64,000 nucleotides of DNA from Thozetella sp. PMI_491 (GCA_021432635.1 MU270047.1:124001-188000); one strand, 5' to 3'; numbered from the stretch's first letter, positions 52,265 through 64,000 are shown. Program-made: numbers and translations. Notes: generated from the sequence alone by a model not told the origin.

Positions 52265-55239
52265 TTACAGTACAAAGTTTACAAGCTTGCCCTCTCTAAT
52301 GACAAGCGTCTTTTTGGCACCTCGTACATCAACGGCGCCGGCGAGAAGCTTAGCCTTTCCTTCCTCTGTCTCCAAAACCTCACCAACGATCCAGTCTCTC
52401 AGCTCATCTCCTTTGAGGCCTGATGGCGGCGCGGGAATATCCGCAACAAAGCGCAGCTTGCCGTTGATTTGGACGGCGCAATTCTGCTTTCGCGGCTGCA
52501 ACATTGGCAGTGTTCCATCGACCGAGGGAAACGAGGCATCCGTAAATATAGATGAAGAAGCCGGGTAGAGAAGGCTCCAGCATTCCTCCGCGAATGCAGG
52601 AGCAATGGGAGCCAGCATTCGAATGAGAGCCGAAACGGCTTCCCACTGGAGACCTGCATGCGCAGCCCCATTCGCCACGATGGTGTTGGTGAGACTCATC
52701 AGGTCAGAGACCACGGTGTTCAAGGAATATACACGGTGGTAAGATGCGGTCACAGACGTAATGGTTGTCTGGACATCCCGCCATGTCGTCGTGTCTGCGT
52801 CCCAGAGGGCAACCGTGGCTGGGTCCGCAGGTGAGTGGTCTAAGCGTCTCGAGGCTTCTTCCAAATACCTTTGAACAGAGTCGAAGCTGGTATCCTGCGC
52901 AGCGCTGTTCACTTTTAGGACCAGTTCGTGAACCCGACTTAACCATCGAGTGACTCCCGTGATTTTTTCGCTATCCCAGTTAAGAATGTCCGGGACAGGG
53001 GCCTGGAATAGCATGTGGGCTCGAATGGCATCAGCTCCGTGCTGTAGGATGGACTCCGTGGGGTCAACGCCGTTGTATTTTGACTTGGACATCTTCTCAA
53101 AGCTGACATTGGCGGTCTCGCCAGTTGCGGACACCTTCGGGCTTGCTAGGTTGCTTAGGTCGACCTCGTCGGGTTTAAGAAAGCAGCCGCTCTGGGGATC
53201 GCTGTACGTTTTGCCATGAACCATTCCTTGAGTGATGAGTCTCTTGAATGGCTCGTGGGTCGTAGTTGATTCTTCTCCTTGCTGCGACGCTAGGCGGGAG
53301 GTCATAAGAAATTTGTAGATGAAGCGGGCGTAGAGCAAATGCAGGATTGCGTGTTCTATGCCGCCAATGTAAATGTCCACGGGGAGGCTGGCCTCCGCCT
53401 GGGGTGAAAAGGGAGCATGGGCGTTGTGAGGGTCGATGAATCGCATGTAATACCAGCTCGAATCAACGAAGGTGTCCATCGTGTCAGTGTCTCGGTGGGC
53501 AGGGCCGCCACACTTCGGACAGGTGGTCTGCTTCCACTCCTCGAGAGACTCGAGAGGATTTCCAGCCTTCTTCTCAGCCCAATGCCCGTCCACCCGAGGA
53601 AGGCTTACCGGAAGCTGGTCGTCTGGGACGGGAACACCGCCGCAGGACTCGCAATGAACGATCGGAATAGGTGTCCCCCAGTACCGCTGCCGGCTAATCA
53701 ACCAGTCCCTAAGCCTCCATTTCTCGACCGTCTTTGCCAAATTGGCAGCTTCGAGCAGGGCTACCAACGTTTTGGCAACGTCTACGGACGATTTCCCGTG
53801 GAATGGCCCGCTGTGCTTCGTCATGAAGCCATGCTCCACGAACGGCTCAAGAGGCAAGGCAGTAGTTGACTCGTCTTCCGATGCAGCAAGGACAATCCGG
53901 ACAGGTTCGTCGTATCGATGGTGCTTCCAGAAGGCATGATCCCGTAGGTCGTGACCTGGAACCCCCATCACCGCACCTTCTCCATAGTCGCCAAGCACGT
54001 ATGGAGCGACATACACAGGGACGGCCTTTTTCGTAGCCTCGGGGGTTTCCTCATGATAAGCTAGCGGGTTGACGGCCCGAACATGGGGCAGCAGATACCC
54101 AACTTTGGAGTCTGGAGGGAGGCCTGGGAGGGTGTCCAAAAACGCCTGGAGTTCGGGGTCCTTCTTGGCCAGCTCAACCACGATAGGATGCGTAGAGGCG
54201 AGCGCCAGATATTGCACACCAAACAAGGTGTCGGGACGGGTGGTGAAGACCTCGATCGCTGCGCCTACATCTTGGTCAAACGCGATGACGGGGAACTTGA
54301 CCAGAGCACCGGAGGACTTCCCAAGCCAGTTTTTCTGCATAGCGAGGACCCTTTCCGGCCACGCATCGTCCTTCTCCAAGGTATCTAGGTCGTCAAGGAG
54401 GGACTGGCGGAAGTCCGAGATGCGAAGGAACCACTGCTTCAGCTTTCGCTTTTCGACTTTTGCGCCAGATCTCCACGAGCAGCCATTCACATCGACTTGT
54501 TCGTTGGCCAGCACTGTCTTGTCAATGGGATCGTAGTTGACTTCGGCCTCAGCTTGGTAGGCCAGCCCTTTCTCGTGAAGAAGGAGAAAGATTTTCTGGG
54601 TGTGTTTGTAGAAGCTCGGGTCGCACGTGGCAATTTCCTGTCGGGAAAAGGTTAGCAGCAGCCACAAGACAAAAACCGGCCTAGGAATACCCAAATACTT
54701 ACTCGGGACCAGTCCCAGCTACCATTCATTAGGTCCAGCTGCTCCTTCATCCTAGCAATGTTGCTCTTCGTCCAGTCCGCAGGGTTGATGCCCCGCTCGA
54801 TGGCTGCATTCTCAGCAGGGAGGCCGAAGGCATCCCAGCCCATTGGGAGCAGCACGTTATGGCCTAGGAGGGTGTGGAACCTCGCAACAACGTCGGCGAT
54901 GGCGTAGACCCGCACGTGCCCAAGATGGAGGGTTCCCGAAGGATAGGGGAACATGGGCAAGATGTACTTGCTTTCTCCCTGGCCAGTGGCCGGGTCGGCA
55001 GCATTGCGCATCTCCTCCCACCGCCGACGCCATTTATGGTCAAGGGCGGGTAGATTCAGCCTTGTGTCGGCGTAGCCGCGCCAGGAGCTGGTGCGAGGAG
55101 CCGCGAGACGATTTCCCACGAGGTGGCGTGATGCGGCAAACGGCGGCGAGGCACTGAAGCAACAGCAAAGAACACGTGCACCAGGACGGCGCAGTCCTGG
55201 GAGAGAGCTGCCTAGGGACCTTCCGTAGACCAGCGGCAT
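52265..55239 (-). CDS. leu-5: Mitochondrial leucyl-tRNA synthetase
   Basis: Two exons (54703-55239, 52265-54637) give 969 aa. A presequence-like N-terminus ([16 protein letters not shown]) precedes the class I synthetase core: HIGH-type HLGH (residues 105-108), a CP1 editing domain with [16 protein letters not shown], the LIVFY-type segment [18 protein letters not shown], and KMSKS in [11 protein letters not shown] (about residue 693). An anticodon-binding helical domain and a small C-terminal domain ([24 protein letters not shown]) follow. The bacterial-type organisation indicates the mitochondrial enzyme, the Neurospora leu-5 / yeast NAM2 orthologue, which in those fungi also aids group I intron splicing. 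The single intron is 54638-54702. Confidence 0.95.
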
Positions 55240-56288
55240 GATGATCACATCTTCATGTGAAGGGAATGCGGGTGTGGCGAGGCAGCGTGGTGCTGGTTGC
55301 AAGGCCCCCCGGGACCTGGTGTGAGGGAGCTCTGGTAGCTCTCTAGCTAAATATTTTCCGGGCCGCTCAATTGCTAAATTGCACCTAAGTACAACCGTAA
55401 GTTAATAGTACGCAAACTACGTAAAGGGCAGGCACAATCGGCCCCTGCCCAAATGGAGAACGTTTTAGGCAAGCGGTGAGCGCGGCCCATGCGACAGGAC
55501 ATTGAAGATCACATCCCCGGCCCGGGGCCTGAAGGCGCCACGGGAGTAGGCCTCCAAGGCCCGCAAGGCCTCGTGAGCCTGCGGGAGCACGATGCCGCAC
55601 GCTTTCGGACTCGAACTTGGGGTTCAGTCTGTGTCCCCTTCAAAGTTTCCTAGCCATGGCTGTCTTGGCAACTGCCGTAGCTATTAACCTCAGTGCGCCA
55701 GCGCCATGAGCCGAAACTCTCACACCTCCTGAGTCTTAAGGGCCGCTCCCCACCATAGCGCAGGGTTGATGTGCACAGGCCACACGCTAACGGGGGAAGC
55801 CCATCATCGCTGTTGATTCGATGCGACCTGAATGGGGTACATTTGGCACGTCTGGTTTCCCATTTGCATGTCCAAATCTGCCACAATTCAACACCACCCC
55901 CGTTCTCACCCCCCGGCAGAGTCGCTCTGACTTTTCGATTCCCCGAAAAGACGATTGAAGTCTTTGTTCTTGAAGTCTCTGTCCTTTTAATATCCGGCAT
56001 TTTTCATCGGCGGCGACGCATATTCCCGAATAGCTCTCTGAATCCAATCAGGACGGACGGCGGATCGACTTCGACAACCCCCTCCAAAACTCGGAGGAGC
56101 GCCTCCTTTACCCGGTGCAACCCCTTGGCCAGGCAAAGCGGCCTGCCACGCCGAGTCGGACCGAGCCTCAGATTCTCGTCATGGTGCTTGGTCTGTCGTC
56201 GCCCCCCGAGAGCTAGCACCGCAAACCGCCTTCAACCGAAGAGTAGCATCTTGTTCGCTCCCCGCGTCCGGCCCAGCTCTCCAACCCG
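55240..56288. promoter_or_regulatory. Divergent promoter region, leucyl-tRNA synthetase / permease
   Basis: About 1.05 kb between divergent genes. No supported gene. The right half reads as a long 5' leader for the permease. Confidence 0.45.
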
Positions 56289-58197
56289 ATGCCGCAGCTT
56301 TACGGGCATCCCAACATGCGCGATTCGCTCGAACTTGCGTCGCTGGCGAGCTCGAGCCCTGGCGCCGCAACTACCGAAACAGACTCGCGACCCAGCATTT
56401 CCTCATCGAGGAGGCTGTCGCTCGAGCAAGACGATCCATTAGACAATGGCAATCCCGCAGCGAGTGGCCGACCGGGTTATCACGGTCGCTCGTTCTCCGT
56501 GTCCTCAACCTTTGACCTCGCCTCCAACCTCTTCCCGCTTTCTTCCACGACGGGCGCCGGGTATGCCCCGATCGGCGCGCCGACGACGGCCGGCCATGCG
56601 ACTGGTGGACTTGGGGCAGGATCATTAGAGAAGCACAAGACGCTGACCTACATGAACGGGCTGTCTTTGATCGTAGGGCTGATCATAGGCTCGGGCATCT
56701 TCTCATCGCCGAGCCAGGTCAACGTGAACGCAGGATCCCCCGGGGCGTCACTGATTATTTGGGTCGTGGCAGGAATCCTGGCCTGGACCGGCGCAGCCAG
56801 CTACGCCGAGCTCGGTGGCGCGATTCCACTCAACGGCGGGTCGCAGGTCTATCTCGCAAAGATCTTCGGCGAACTGGCCGGTTTCCTCTTCACATGGGTG
56901 GCGGTGCTGGTTCTCAAGCCTGGAAGTGCCGCCATCATCTCCATCATTATGGGCGAGTACCTCGTGCGGGCCGTGATCGGGGCGGAGGCTGAGACCATCA
57001 ACCCGTGGATCAATAAGTCGGTTGCGATGGTCGGCCTCCTCCTGGTCACTTTCTTCAACTGCGTGTCGACCCGTCTCGGCACGCGCATAAACGACATGCT
57101 TATGTTCCTTAAATTTGTGGCGCTGCTCGGCGTCACCGTCACTGGCATTGTGGTCGCCATCACTGGATACTCGTTCTCCGGTACGGCGAATCTGGACTGG
57201 AAGAACCACGAGTGGTTCGAGGGCACCAAAGTCGACGCCTCGGCCTGGGCAGTTGCGCTGTATGCGGGGTTGTGGGCCTACGACGGGTGGGATAACGTAC
57301 GCTTCCTGGTGACTTGAAGGAGTTGAGGCAATGGGTGCATGACTAACGTTGAGGCAGACGAATTATGTTGTCGGCGAGTTCCGCAACCCCGGTAGAGACC
57401 TACCCCGTGTCATCCACACGGCGATGCCTTTGGTGATTATATCCTACCTCTTGGCAAACGTGTCGTACTTCCTCGTCCTTCCCCTCTCGACGATCAATTC
57501 CTCCAACACAGTCGCCGTCATGTTTGGCGCCAAGGTCTTTGGGCCCGCCGGGTCGCTGATCCTCGCGCTCATCGTCAGCGCCTCTTGCTTCGGCGCGCTC
57601 AACAGCAGCACTTTTACCAGCAGCCGACTGGTCTATGTGGCGGGCAAGGAGGGCTACATCCCGGCATTCTTCGGCACCATTGGCACCGGCTCCTCCTCTC
57701 CGGAACCCATGTCGCTATCCTCCACGCGGACTCGTTCATGGCTGTACAAGAAGGTGGCACGGTTGGTGGGGGACGAAGACACCGGCCTCTTCTACACGCC
57801 GATTTACGCGCTAGTGCTCAACGGCATCCTTACTGCTGCGTATGTAGTGGTTGGTGAGTTCAGCACGCTGCTCAGCTTCTACGGCGTGGCTGGCTACACG
57901 TTCTATTTCATGACCGTGCTAGGGGTCATAATCCTGCGGGTGCGAGAGCCGTCGCTGGAGCGACCGTACAAAACGTGGATCACGACGCCCATAATCTTTT
58001 GCTGTGTCAGCCTCTTTTTGCTCAGCCGAGCCGTGTTTGCGCAGCCTCTTCAGACAGTCACAGTGGTCATTTTTGTCGTGGCTGGCGTACCGGTATACTT
58101 TTGGCGTATTTACGGCCGAGACCAAGTGGTGAAACGCGAGATCGGGGGCCGGTCGAGTGTCCCATGGTGGAAGGTGTGGCAGCGGTGGACGAAATGA
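56289..58197 (+). CDS. L-type/APC-superfamily amino acid permease
   Basis: Two exons (56289-57296, 57358-58197) give 615 aa. A Ser-rich cytosolic N-terminus (about 115 residues) precedes roughly 12 membrane helices. The APC signature GLSLIVGLIIGSGIFSSP in TM1 carries the substrate-binding GSG. Others are ASYAELGGAIPLNGGSQVYL, LWAYDGWDNTNYVVGEFRNP and GALNSSTFTSSRLVYVAG. These resemble the LAT/methionine-permease (MUP1/MUP3) branch, importing large neutral amino acids or methionine at the plasma membrane. No single substrate can be claimed. The intron at 57297-57357 falls exactly in the conserved WDN|TNY loop. Convergent with the formate dehydrogenase gene. Confidence 0.9.
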
Positions 58198-58981
58198 CAC
58201 GACTAGGTCCCTGCCCCCTCGTAACGAACCGAGCCATCGCGAAACCGGATTAGGGGGCAAGTTTTCACCACCTAAGACGCCAAAGATCCATGTGGTCGGA
58301 TAGGGGCCAGCGTCTCTCCCACACGAGCGGGTCAAGACGGGAATGGCGGCGCCTATATTAGATGTACACAACCACGTATCCTTTTGATGACGGTTGCTTA
58401 TATTAATTGTCCGGGATCAGGTCTGCATGTCTGGGGACTGCGGGATGGGTTGATTCGAGGACACGAGAGCCTCATTGCATTGCGGGCTGGACGGCGCTCC
58501 TGTATAATAACTAACATCAAGGCATACATACCTACCGAGTCTACGAACATGACGTAGGCGGTATATTCAATTCACATATATCACTCATCCAAAGACGTAG
58601 CGTCCCCACTGGCAGGCAACTTGTTGTGCATGCATCCAGCGTTGGGCTAGCCAAGAGAGGCACCCGACGGCGTAAATTCGTTAGATTTTGGTTTCAATTG
58701 TACATGAATGCTTGGAGAAAAGACAAGATGACAGTCCTTTCCAAGCTCGCGCGCCAATATCCTTCCCTTTAGAGACATATTGCCCTGCCCGGAAGACATC
58801 GATTCAACCATCAACTTGGCGGTCCAGTTCTGCAACCATCTGCAACCAGGCTCAGACAGAGAGCGTGGCTAACCAGAGTGTTCTACTACCCGGCGTTTGC
58901 GTCTGTACGCATCTACTTCCCTGCTTTCATGCTCCCACCTCCGCTGGGGGCGGAGGGAAAGGAGTCTTCCCGAAGCAGAAT
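58198..58981. other. Intergenic: convergent 3' flanks (permease / formate dehydrogenase)
   Basis: 784 nt, with no gene or structured RNA recognised. Confidence 0.5.
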
Positions 58982-61056
58982 TTAGGCCTTCTTGTCACGC
59001 TGGCCGTATGCCTTGGTAGCATAGTCTCCGTTGTGGACGATGAGGTCCTCGGGCTTGTAGTCGAAGCGGCCGGAGAGGTAGCTGTCGAGGATGCTCTTGA
59101 CGCCATCGGCATAGCGCTTCTGGGCGTCCAGGGAGGTGCCAGACATGTGGGGAACCATGGCGTTACCGAAGCCGAAGGGGTTGACGGCGTAGCGCAGAGG
59201 GTGATCCTTGGGGGCGGGCTGGGGGAACCAGACGTCACCACCGTAGCCACGGAGCTGACCACTCTTGAGTGCCTCGGCCACGTCTTCCTTCACGACGATG
59301 GCACCACGGGCCGTGTTGACGAGCCACGCGCCTTTGGGTCAGTTAGTCATCAGTGGTCAAACATAAGCAGCAACGGGGGAACTGGGGGGGTTAAGATGGG
59401 ACAACTTACCGGGCTTCATCTTGGCAATGAGGTCCTTGTTAAACATGCCACGAGTCTTTTCGTGGAGGGGGCAGTTGATGGTGACAACATCGCATTGGGC
59501 GAGCATCTCCTCGAGGCTATCAACGCGGCGGCAGCCGATCTCCTTCTCCTTCTCGGGGCTGAGGGGCTGGTAGTCGTAGTAGAGAAGCTCCTTGCAGTCG
59601 AAGGGCTTGAGACGGCGCAACACACGCTCACCGATGCGGCCAACGGCAACGGTGCCGACAACCTTGCCCTCGAGATCATACTCCTCCTTGGCGACCTCAG
59701 CAACGTTCCAGTCACCATTCCGCATCTGGTCGTGGGCGGGCACGAAGTTGCGGACGAGGACAAGGATAGTCATGACAACATGCTCGGCGACGGACACGAC
59801 GTTGGAGCCCGTGACCTCGGCGACAGTGACACCGCCATTGGTCTTATTGGCGGCGTTGAGGTCGACGTGGTCGGAGCCAATGCCGGCTGTGACAGCGAGC
59901 TTGAGGTTTTTAGCCTTGGCAAGGCGCTCGGCGGTCAGGTAGCCGGGGTGGAAGCTGCAGGACGGTATGTGTTAGCCACCTAGGCCATCTAGCCAGTTTC
60001 TTTCTGCCCGGTGGCATAGAAGACGGAAAAGAGCTTACGGAGTGGTGATGATGATCTCGGCATCAACGAGCTCCTGGTCGAACTTGGAGTTCTCGCCCTC
60101 CTTGTCCGAAGTAGTTACCAGGGTGTGGCCGGCATCCTCAAGCCACTTGCGGATGCCAAGCTCGTTCTCAGTGGTTCCGAGCAGCGCGGGGACCTAGAGA
60201 GCGGCATGGTTAGCAAGGGGAAAAGAAAGTGGTGGTGTGGCACTAGTGACTGTGCTTCTCCATCGGCTGCAGAAACCAGCCGCTCGGCCAAAATAGGACA
60301 TGACGCTAGCACCACCGCTAGAGCTGAGCTGCGAGGTATGCAATTGGTACCCCACTTCCCCGATGCAGCCCCGAACGACAGTCGCAAGATACCCAACTGC
60401 CGCCTCAGGACAATCTCGAATAATCATCGCCAACAGCCCGCCCATGACGCAGGGTGAATGCGGCCCCCTCTTTGTACCCCGCACGGAAGCACGCCGAGTG
60501 AGCTCCATTCGGGAGCCACCCCGGGGGCATTCGCCTGTGCAAGCAACCAAAGCACCTATTCTTCGGTTCCGCGTGCAATTGGGGGCTGGCCATTGCCTAG
60601 ACGAGCCTAGACGAGCCTAGCCACGGCAGGCGGGCAGGCGGGTAGTCATGGAAAGGGTGCCGTAGGTGAAAAGAGCATGGAGAAGTGGTGCGGCCGTCGA
60701 GCAACTCTTGCGGAGAAGGGAAAGAACAATTGGAACCGGGGTCAACTTGCCTGCTTCGCGTGCTCGCCGCCGTCGTAGAGAACCAGGAGGACCTTGACCT
60801 TTTCACGTTGCGTTGTCAGCATGCGCCCGCCATCGATCTTGCAGGGTTGGCGTCCCAATCCCAAGCTGCCCCTCGCTGTCACGCCCCTGAGCGGCGATGC
60901 CCCGAGGGGGGACCCGCTCCGGCTGGACGAAGGGTAGCTCCAGGGGGAGCTTCGTGTCGCTATGCGGCGGAGGAAGGGCTGCCAGGGGCGTGCGGCCACT
61001 GGACCGAGAGGGAATCGGGAGAGGAGGGTAGAGGACGAGGGGAGGGGAAGTACCAT
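58982..61056 (-). CDS. fdh: NAD-dependent formate dehydrogenase
   Basis: Five exons (minus order 61054-61056, 60751-60798, 60039-60193, 59410-59954, 58982-59331) give 366 aa. The ATG-only exon joins [11 protein letters not shown], the family N-terminus. Further signatures are [20 protein letters not shown], the NAD motif [28 protein letters not shown] (substrate Arg) and [13 protein letters not shown] (catalytic His). The enzyme oxidises formate to CO2 with NAD+, a detoxification/energy step. Intron 1 (60799-61053, 255 nt) is in frame and stop-free; if retained it adds an 85-residue Arg/Ser-rich, acid-poor leader like a mitochondrial presequence. Intron 2 (60194-60750, 557 nt) is GC-AG (CAG|GCAAGT) and the longest in the window. 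Confidence 0.93.
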
Positions 61057-63667
61057 TTTGGCGGCTGTATTAAAGAACCTGACTTAGTCGACAAGGCAAG
61101 CTTTTGGTATGTGAGAAGTGATGTCGATCGCGGAGCTATGCAGAGCTTCGCAGACGGACGGGGAATGGGGCTGGATATATCGAGGATGCAATGGAGGCTG
61201 GAGCAGAGAGAAGAAGAAGAAGAAAGAGAGGGAGAGGAGAGGTCTCAAAAACAAAACGCCGAGGAGGCGGACTTATTTATGCTTCTTGAGGGCCACGGTG
61301 GCCGGCGAGAGAGAGGGGAGGGGGGGTAGCTTTCACGGTTCTTGTCTGACGGAGAGCATGTCGTACCTAGCAACTACCTAAGGTAGACGCACCTCTGTTC
61401 GTCGCTAGCGGCTGCTTTGCTCCATCTGCTCCGAGACAGCAGCCGCGACCAGTGTTCGTGCAGCCCTAAGCGGGCCAATTTGTGAGGCAAGACCGACTGG
61501 ATCCCGTAGCTATAGGCCTAGCTAGCTTCATTCCTCTTTCCCTGGCCCTGCACCGTCTAACCCGCTTGGCTGGCTCTGGGCAAGATGCATCAGTCTCAGA
61601 CTAAGGCGAACCAAAGCCTTCGCCCACAATGGCGGCTCGCAACCCTAACGACCAGACTCCGAGTGACCTCCGCCAGACCCCTGCGACACCGCCGAGCGCA
61701 GATGGGCCCATCCGCCGGCATTATACACAACGCATCTAGATCGACTGCCACATCCGGCCGTCCTCGATAACCGGCATCCTCAGCAAGGGGAAAGGAGGAG
61801 GGGCCGTTTGCTTCAGCCGAGAAATGCTGTGCTACGCCTGCCTGCCACTCAACGCCCACCGCCGCTTCGGCCTCAGAAGTGATGGGCGGCTACGACGGGG
61901 GTGGCCACGAACGAGCCTGGGCAACCGGCCTGCGAATTCAGGGATCGGAAGAAGGCCCATTATTATCCATTGTCCTTCTCTCCGGCCAACGACTCGACGG
62001 GCTCCATCTGCGCATGGCCGATTTACCCCCTTCCATCGAAGGGTCCCCCATTCATGCAGCAGAGCCAACTGTACTGGAGCTGCATCCTGATCTGGGAGCT
62101 GATGATCTCTCTCAATAGCCACCACGCATGCCGGCCGCCCCTCTTGCCGCTCTTAGATGCCTCCCTCGCTCGGGCTCTGAAGCGGACGGCCGGAATCGTG
62201 ACCCGCGTGATAGACATCTTGTGCAAAGGCATTGGAGGCTCCCTCGATGCCGGATCCCACATCAACCTCGGGCGTGCGACCTCGTGCTGCCCCGACAGGC
62301 AATGGAGCCTTGGAGGGGTGTGAGCACGGCTAACTCTCGGTGTTGACTCGGTATCTCCTCGACTTACACGGAAGGCGGAAGGCGGGGCACGGAGCAGCCA
62401 CAGGCTGAGAGCGGGGTAGAGGGCCCAGCACCCAACAACCGCTGCAAGGGAACGGAGAAGGAGGGTGGGGGAGAGAGCAGTAGCATCAACAAACGCGGCT
62501 AGTGAAACGATCATGGCCTGCGATCCGGGCTCGGCTGCCCTTCCATTGCAACTTGCATGAAGAGGGTGCCAATTGGGAAATTCTGCTGCTGCATGCTAAA
62601 TCGAGACGCCTCACCCTCGCTCTATCATATACGGGATACACATGCATGCCCCGGCGGCCTGCCAACCACGCCCCAGAGACAAACGTAAACTTTGCCCCTT
62701 CCCCTCGGCTGTGTGCCTGCTGCCTGCAGGACAATGAATGTTTTGGAGCGTGCACCTTTCTTATGGGCTTCTTCGGCTCTCTTGCGGATCAGTGCGGGGT
62801 ACGGCCGTACTTTGCGTTTGCAGCCTTCGTCGGCTTCGGACCTAGTGGGCACCGCGCTGCCCTTGAATCATGTCATGCGTGTGCTGCTGGTACGATGCAC
62901 CTCATCGTGCCGTGCCCTTCAACGGACCACAAGAGCACTCCTTGGGCCACGCTGGTCCTCTGGTCTCAAGCGTCTACATAGTACCTGGCCTCTGCCCCTA
63001 CCCTTGATTATCCTCAATTCCATGCCGCCTCGACGGCTAGCCACCTTGATGGCCCAGGGGCGGGCCGCCCAACGGCCCTCAGTCGCCGCAAGTCTAGTCA
63101 AAAACAGAGTACATAGGTAGGCTAGGAGATGACCCGGCAATGCGCTCGCAGTTTCGTCGGGATCTAGCTTGACTACGGTCCACTGTCGCGGGGCCCGCCA
63201 ATGCCCCTAGTGTGAGGTGTGAGCAGCTAGCAGCTCCCTCCTGGAATCGCCTAGGCCGACGCCGTCTACTCGAGGCCTTGCATCTCATAGAGCTACCCAC
63301 CGCCGCCGCAGGCGCCCGTGGGGTTGAGCTTAGCCGCCGCTTCATGTGGCACCGCCCAAGGGTTTCGAAAAAGGCACGATGAGTTGAATGAGGGTCTAGT
63401 AAACAAATAGGGGCGCTACCCGATAATCCCAATGACATGACCCCAATATGCTGCTCAGCATGCTGCCTTAAAACGCCAGGCTAAACCGGATACACGAGGG
63501 CAGGAAAAATAAGCGCCCGCTTCCTGGCCATCGTGGCCGCGCGGCGCCGCACTTCTAGGCCATGCTGCAACCACAAACACTGTGCTGTCCGCCGACCACG
63601 CCTGATGCCTCTGTATAATCCCCGTATGCGATGCTTTATATGCTTTGATCCCCATGCCCCACGAACC
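61057..63667. other. Large intergenic region upstream of formate dehydrogenase
   Basis: About 2.6 kb. It holds CTACCTAAGGTAG at 61375-61387 and GA-rich tracts near 61200-61320 close to the fdh start. Overlapping open frames at 61.6-63.4 kb show no family resemblance. No gene supported. Confidence 0.45.
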
Positions 63668-64000
63668 TTAGTCGAGCAAGCTCTGGTATCCCGTTGGCGC
63701 GGAGCCTCTGTTGTACGGAGGAGGCGGCGGGAGTGGCTGGCCGGCCTCGAATCCAGCCGAAGACGTCTCGGCGGCTCCTCTCGATGTCGAAGCCTGGGCC
63801 GGCGCCTGTGTCCATAGCACGGCCTTGGCCATCATCTTGGGAAAGTATTGCTGGATAAACGATTCCCTGCTTCGTGTTAGTAACCATGTCGCTTGTCACC
63901 TGCGGCGCTGCAAAGAGGCCAGCTGACTTACGTGTAGTAGCTGTGGTCCGAGTTATGTGGCTTGACCAGGTTGTGTGCAAGCTCGTGTGCCATCACGACC
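63668..64000 (-). CDS. C-terminal part of a DUF3684 / HATPase-type large protein (5' beyond window)
   Basis: Two minus-strand exons are visible: 63932-64000 (entering from the right edge) and 63668-63866, joined across a 65-nt GTAAGT...GCAG intron. The encoded C-terminus begins VVMAHELAHNLVKPHN, continues DHSYYTESFIQQYFPKMMAK and ends in a proline-rich PLPPPPPYNRG tail. This matches, from memory, the end of the very large fungal proteins carrying an Hsp90-like ATPase and DUF3684 (sacsin-like). The HELAH sequence has the form of a zincin motif, but the family is not known as a protease. Function is unassigned; the rest of the gene lies outside. Confidence 0.65.

Noticed and set aside
61585-62514. 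Open frames upstream of formate dehydrogenase
   Set aside because: Overlapping, without splice-supported extension or family motifs.
1-64000. CRISPR arrays, transposons, rRNA or prophage-like elements
   Set aside because: No regularly spaced repeats, terminal inverted repeats, transposase or reverse-transcriptase motifs, or rRNA segments were seen.

Overview
The window is nuclear DNA of a filamentous ascomycete, most likely a Sordariomycete close to the Sordariales. The evidence is short introns (mostly 50-90 nt) with GTRNGT donors and CTRAC branch sites, gene models that match Neurospora-type protein families, GC-rich coding sequence, and recurrent TACCTAAGGTA-type palindromes in the gaps. 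There is one assembly gap (8863-8938). I built the exon models by hand, using reading frame, splice consensus and recalled family conservation; no alignment was run.

Layout. 1-587: 5' part of a mitochondrial PDK/BCKDK-type kinase (minus). 1039-1110: tRNA-His(GUG). 3016-8819: deubiquitinase UBP15/USP7 and the import translocase TIM22 (plus). 9669-11680: membrane-anchored GH16 glucanase (minus). 14579-20583: splicing factor PRP45/SNW1 and a p24 cargo receptor (minus), then a membrane PhoD-type phosphatase (plus). 21400-23903: two membrane proteins of unknown function (minus). 25470-26950: a trimethyllysine/gamma-butyrobetaine dioxygenase-like gene with an altered iron site. 28913-34830: calcineurin A and a cytosolic phospholipase A2 (plus). 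35057-38550: a cyclase-family enzyme and a membrane-anchored lectin-like protein (minus). 40089-41020: an orphan accessory gene in a gene-poor stretch. 41489-50343: proteasome chaperone PAC3 (minus), DEAH helicase ECM16/DHR1, an SDR, MED6 (minus) and an MMTAG2-like protein. 50964-61056: MTQ1 methyltransferase, mitochondrial leucyl-tRNA synthetase (minus), an amino-acid permease and NAD formate dehydrogenase (minus). 63668-64000: 3' end of a DUF3684-type gene (minus).

Most genes are conserved housekeeping functions: mitochondrial metabolism and translation, ubiquitin/proteasome, splicing and rRNA processing, Mediator, and calcium signalling. There is no secondary-metabolite cluster, transposon or CRISPR array. 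The more unusual material lies in gene structure. Formate dehydrogenase has an ATG-only first exon followed by a stop-free, in-frame 255-nt intron that reads like a mitochondrial presequence. Four of about 58 inferred introns are GC-AG. Two enzymes lack a canonical catalytic residue. One orphan gene belongs to a fungus-specific family, possibly nuclease-like.
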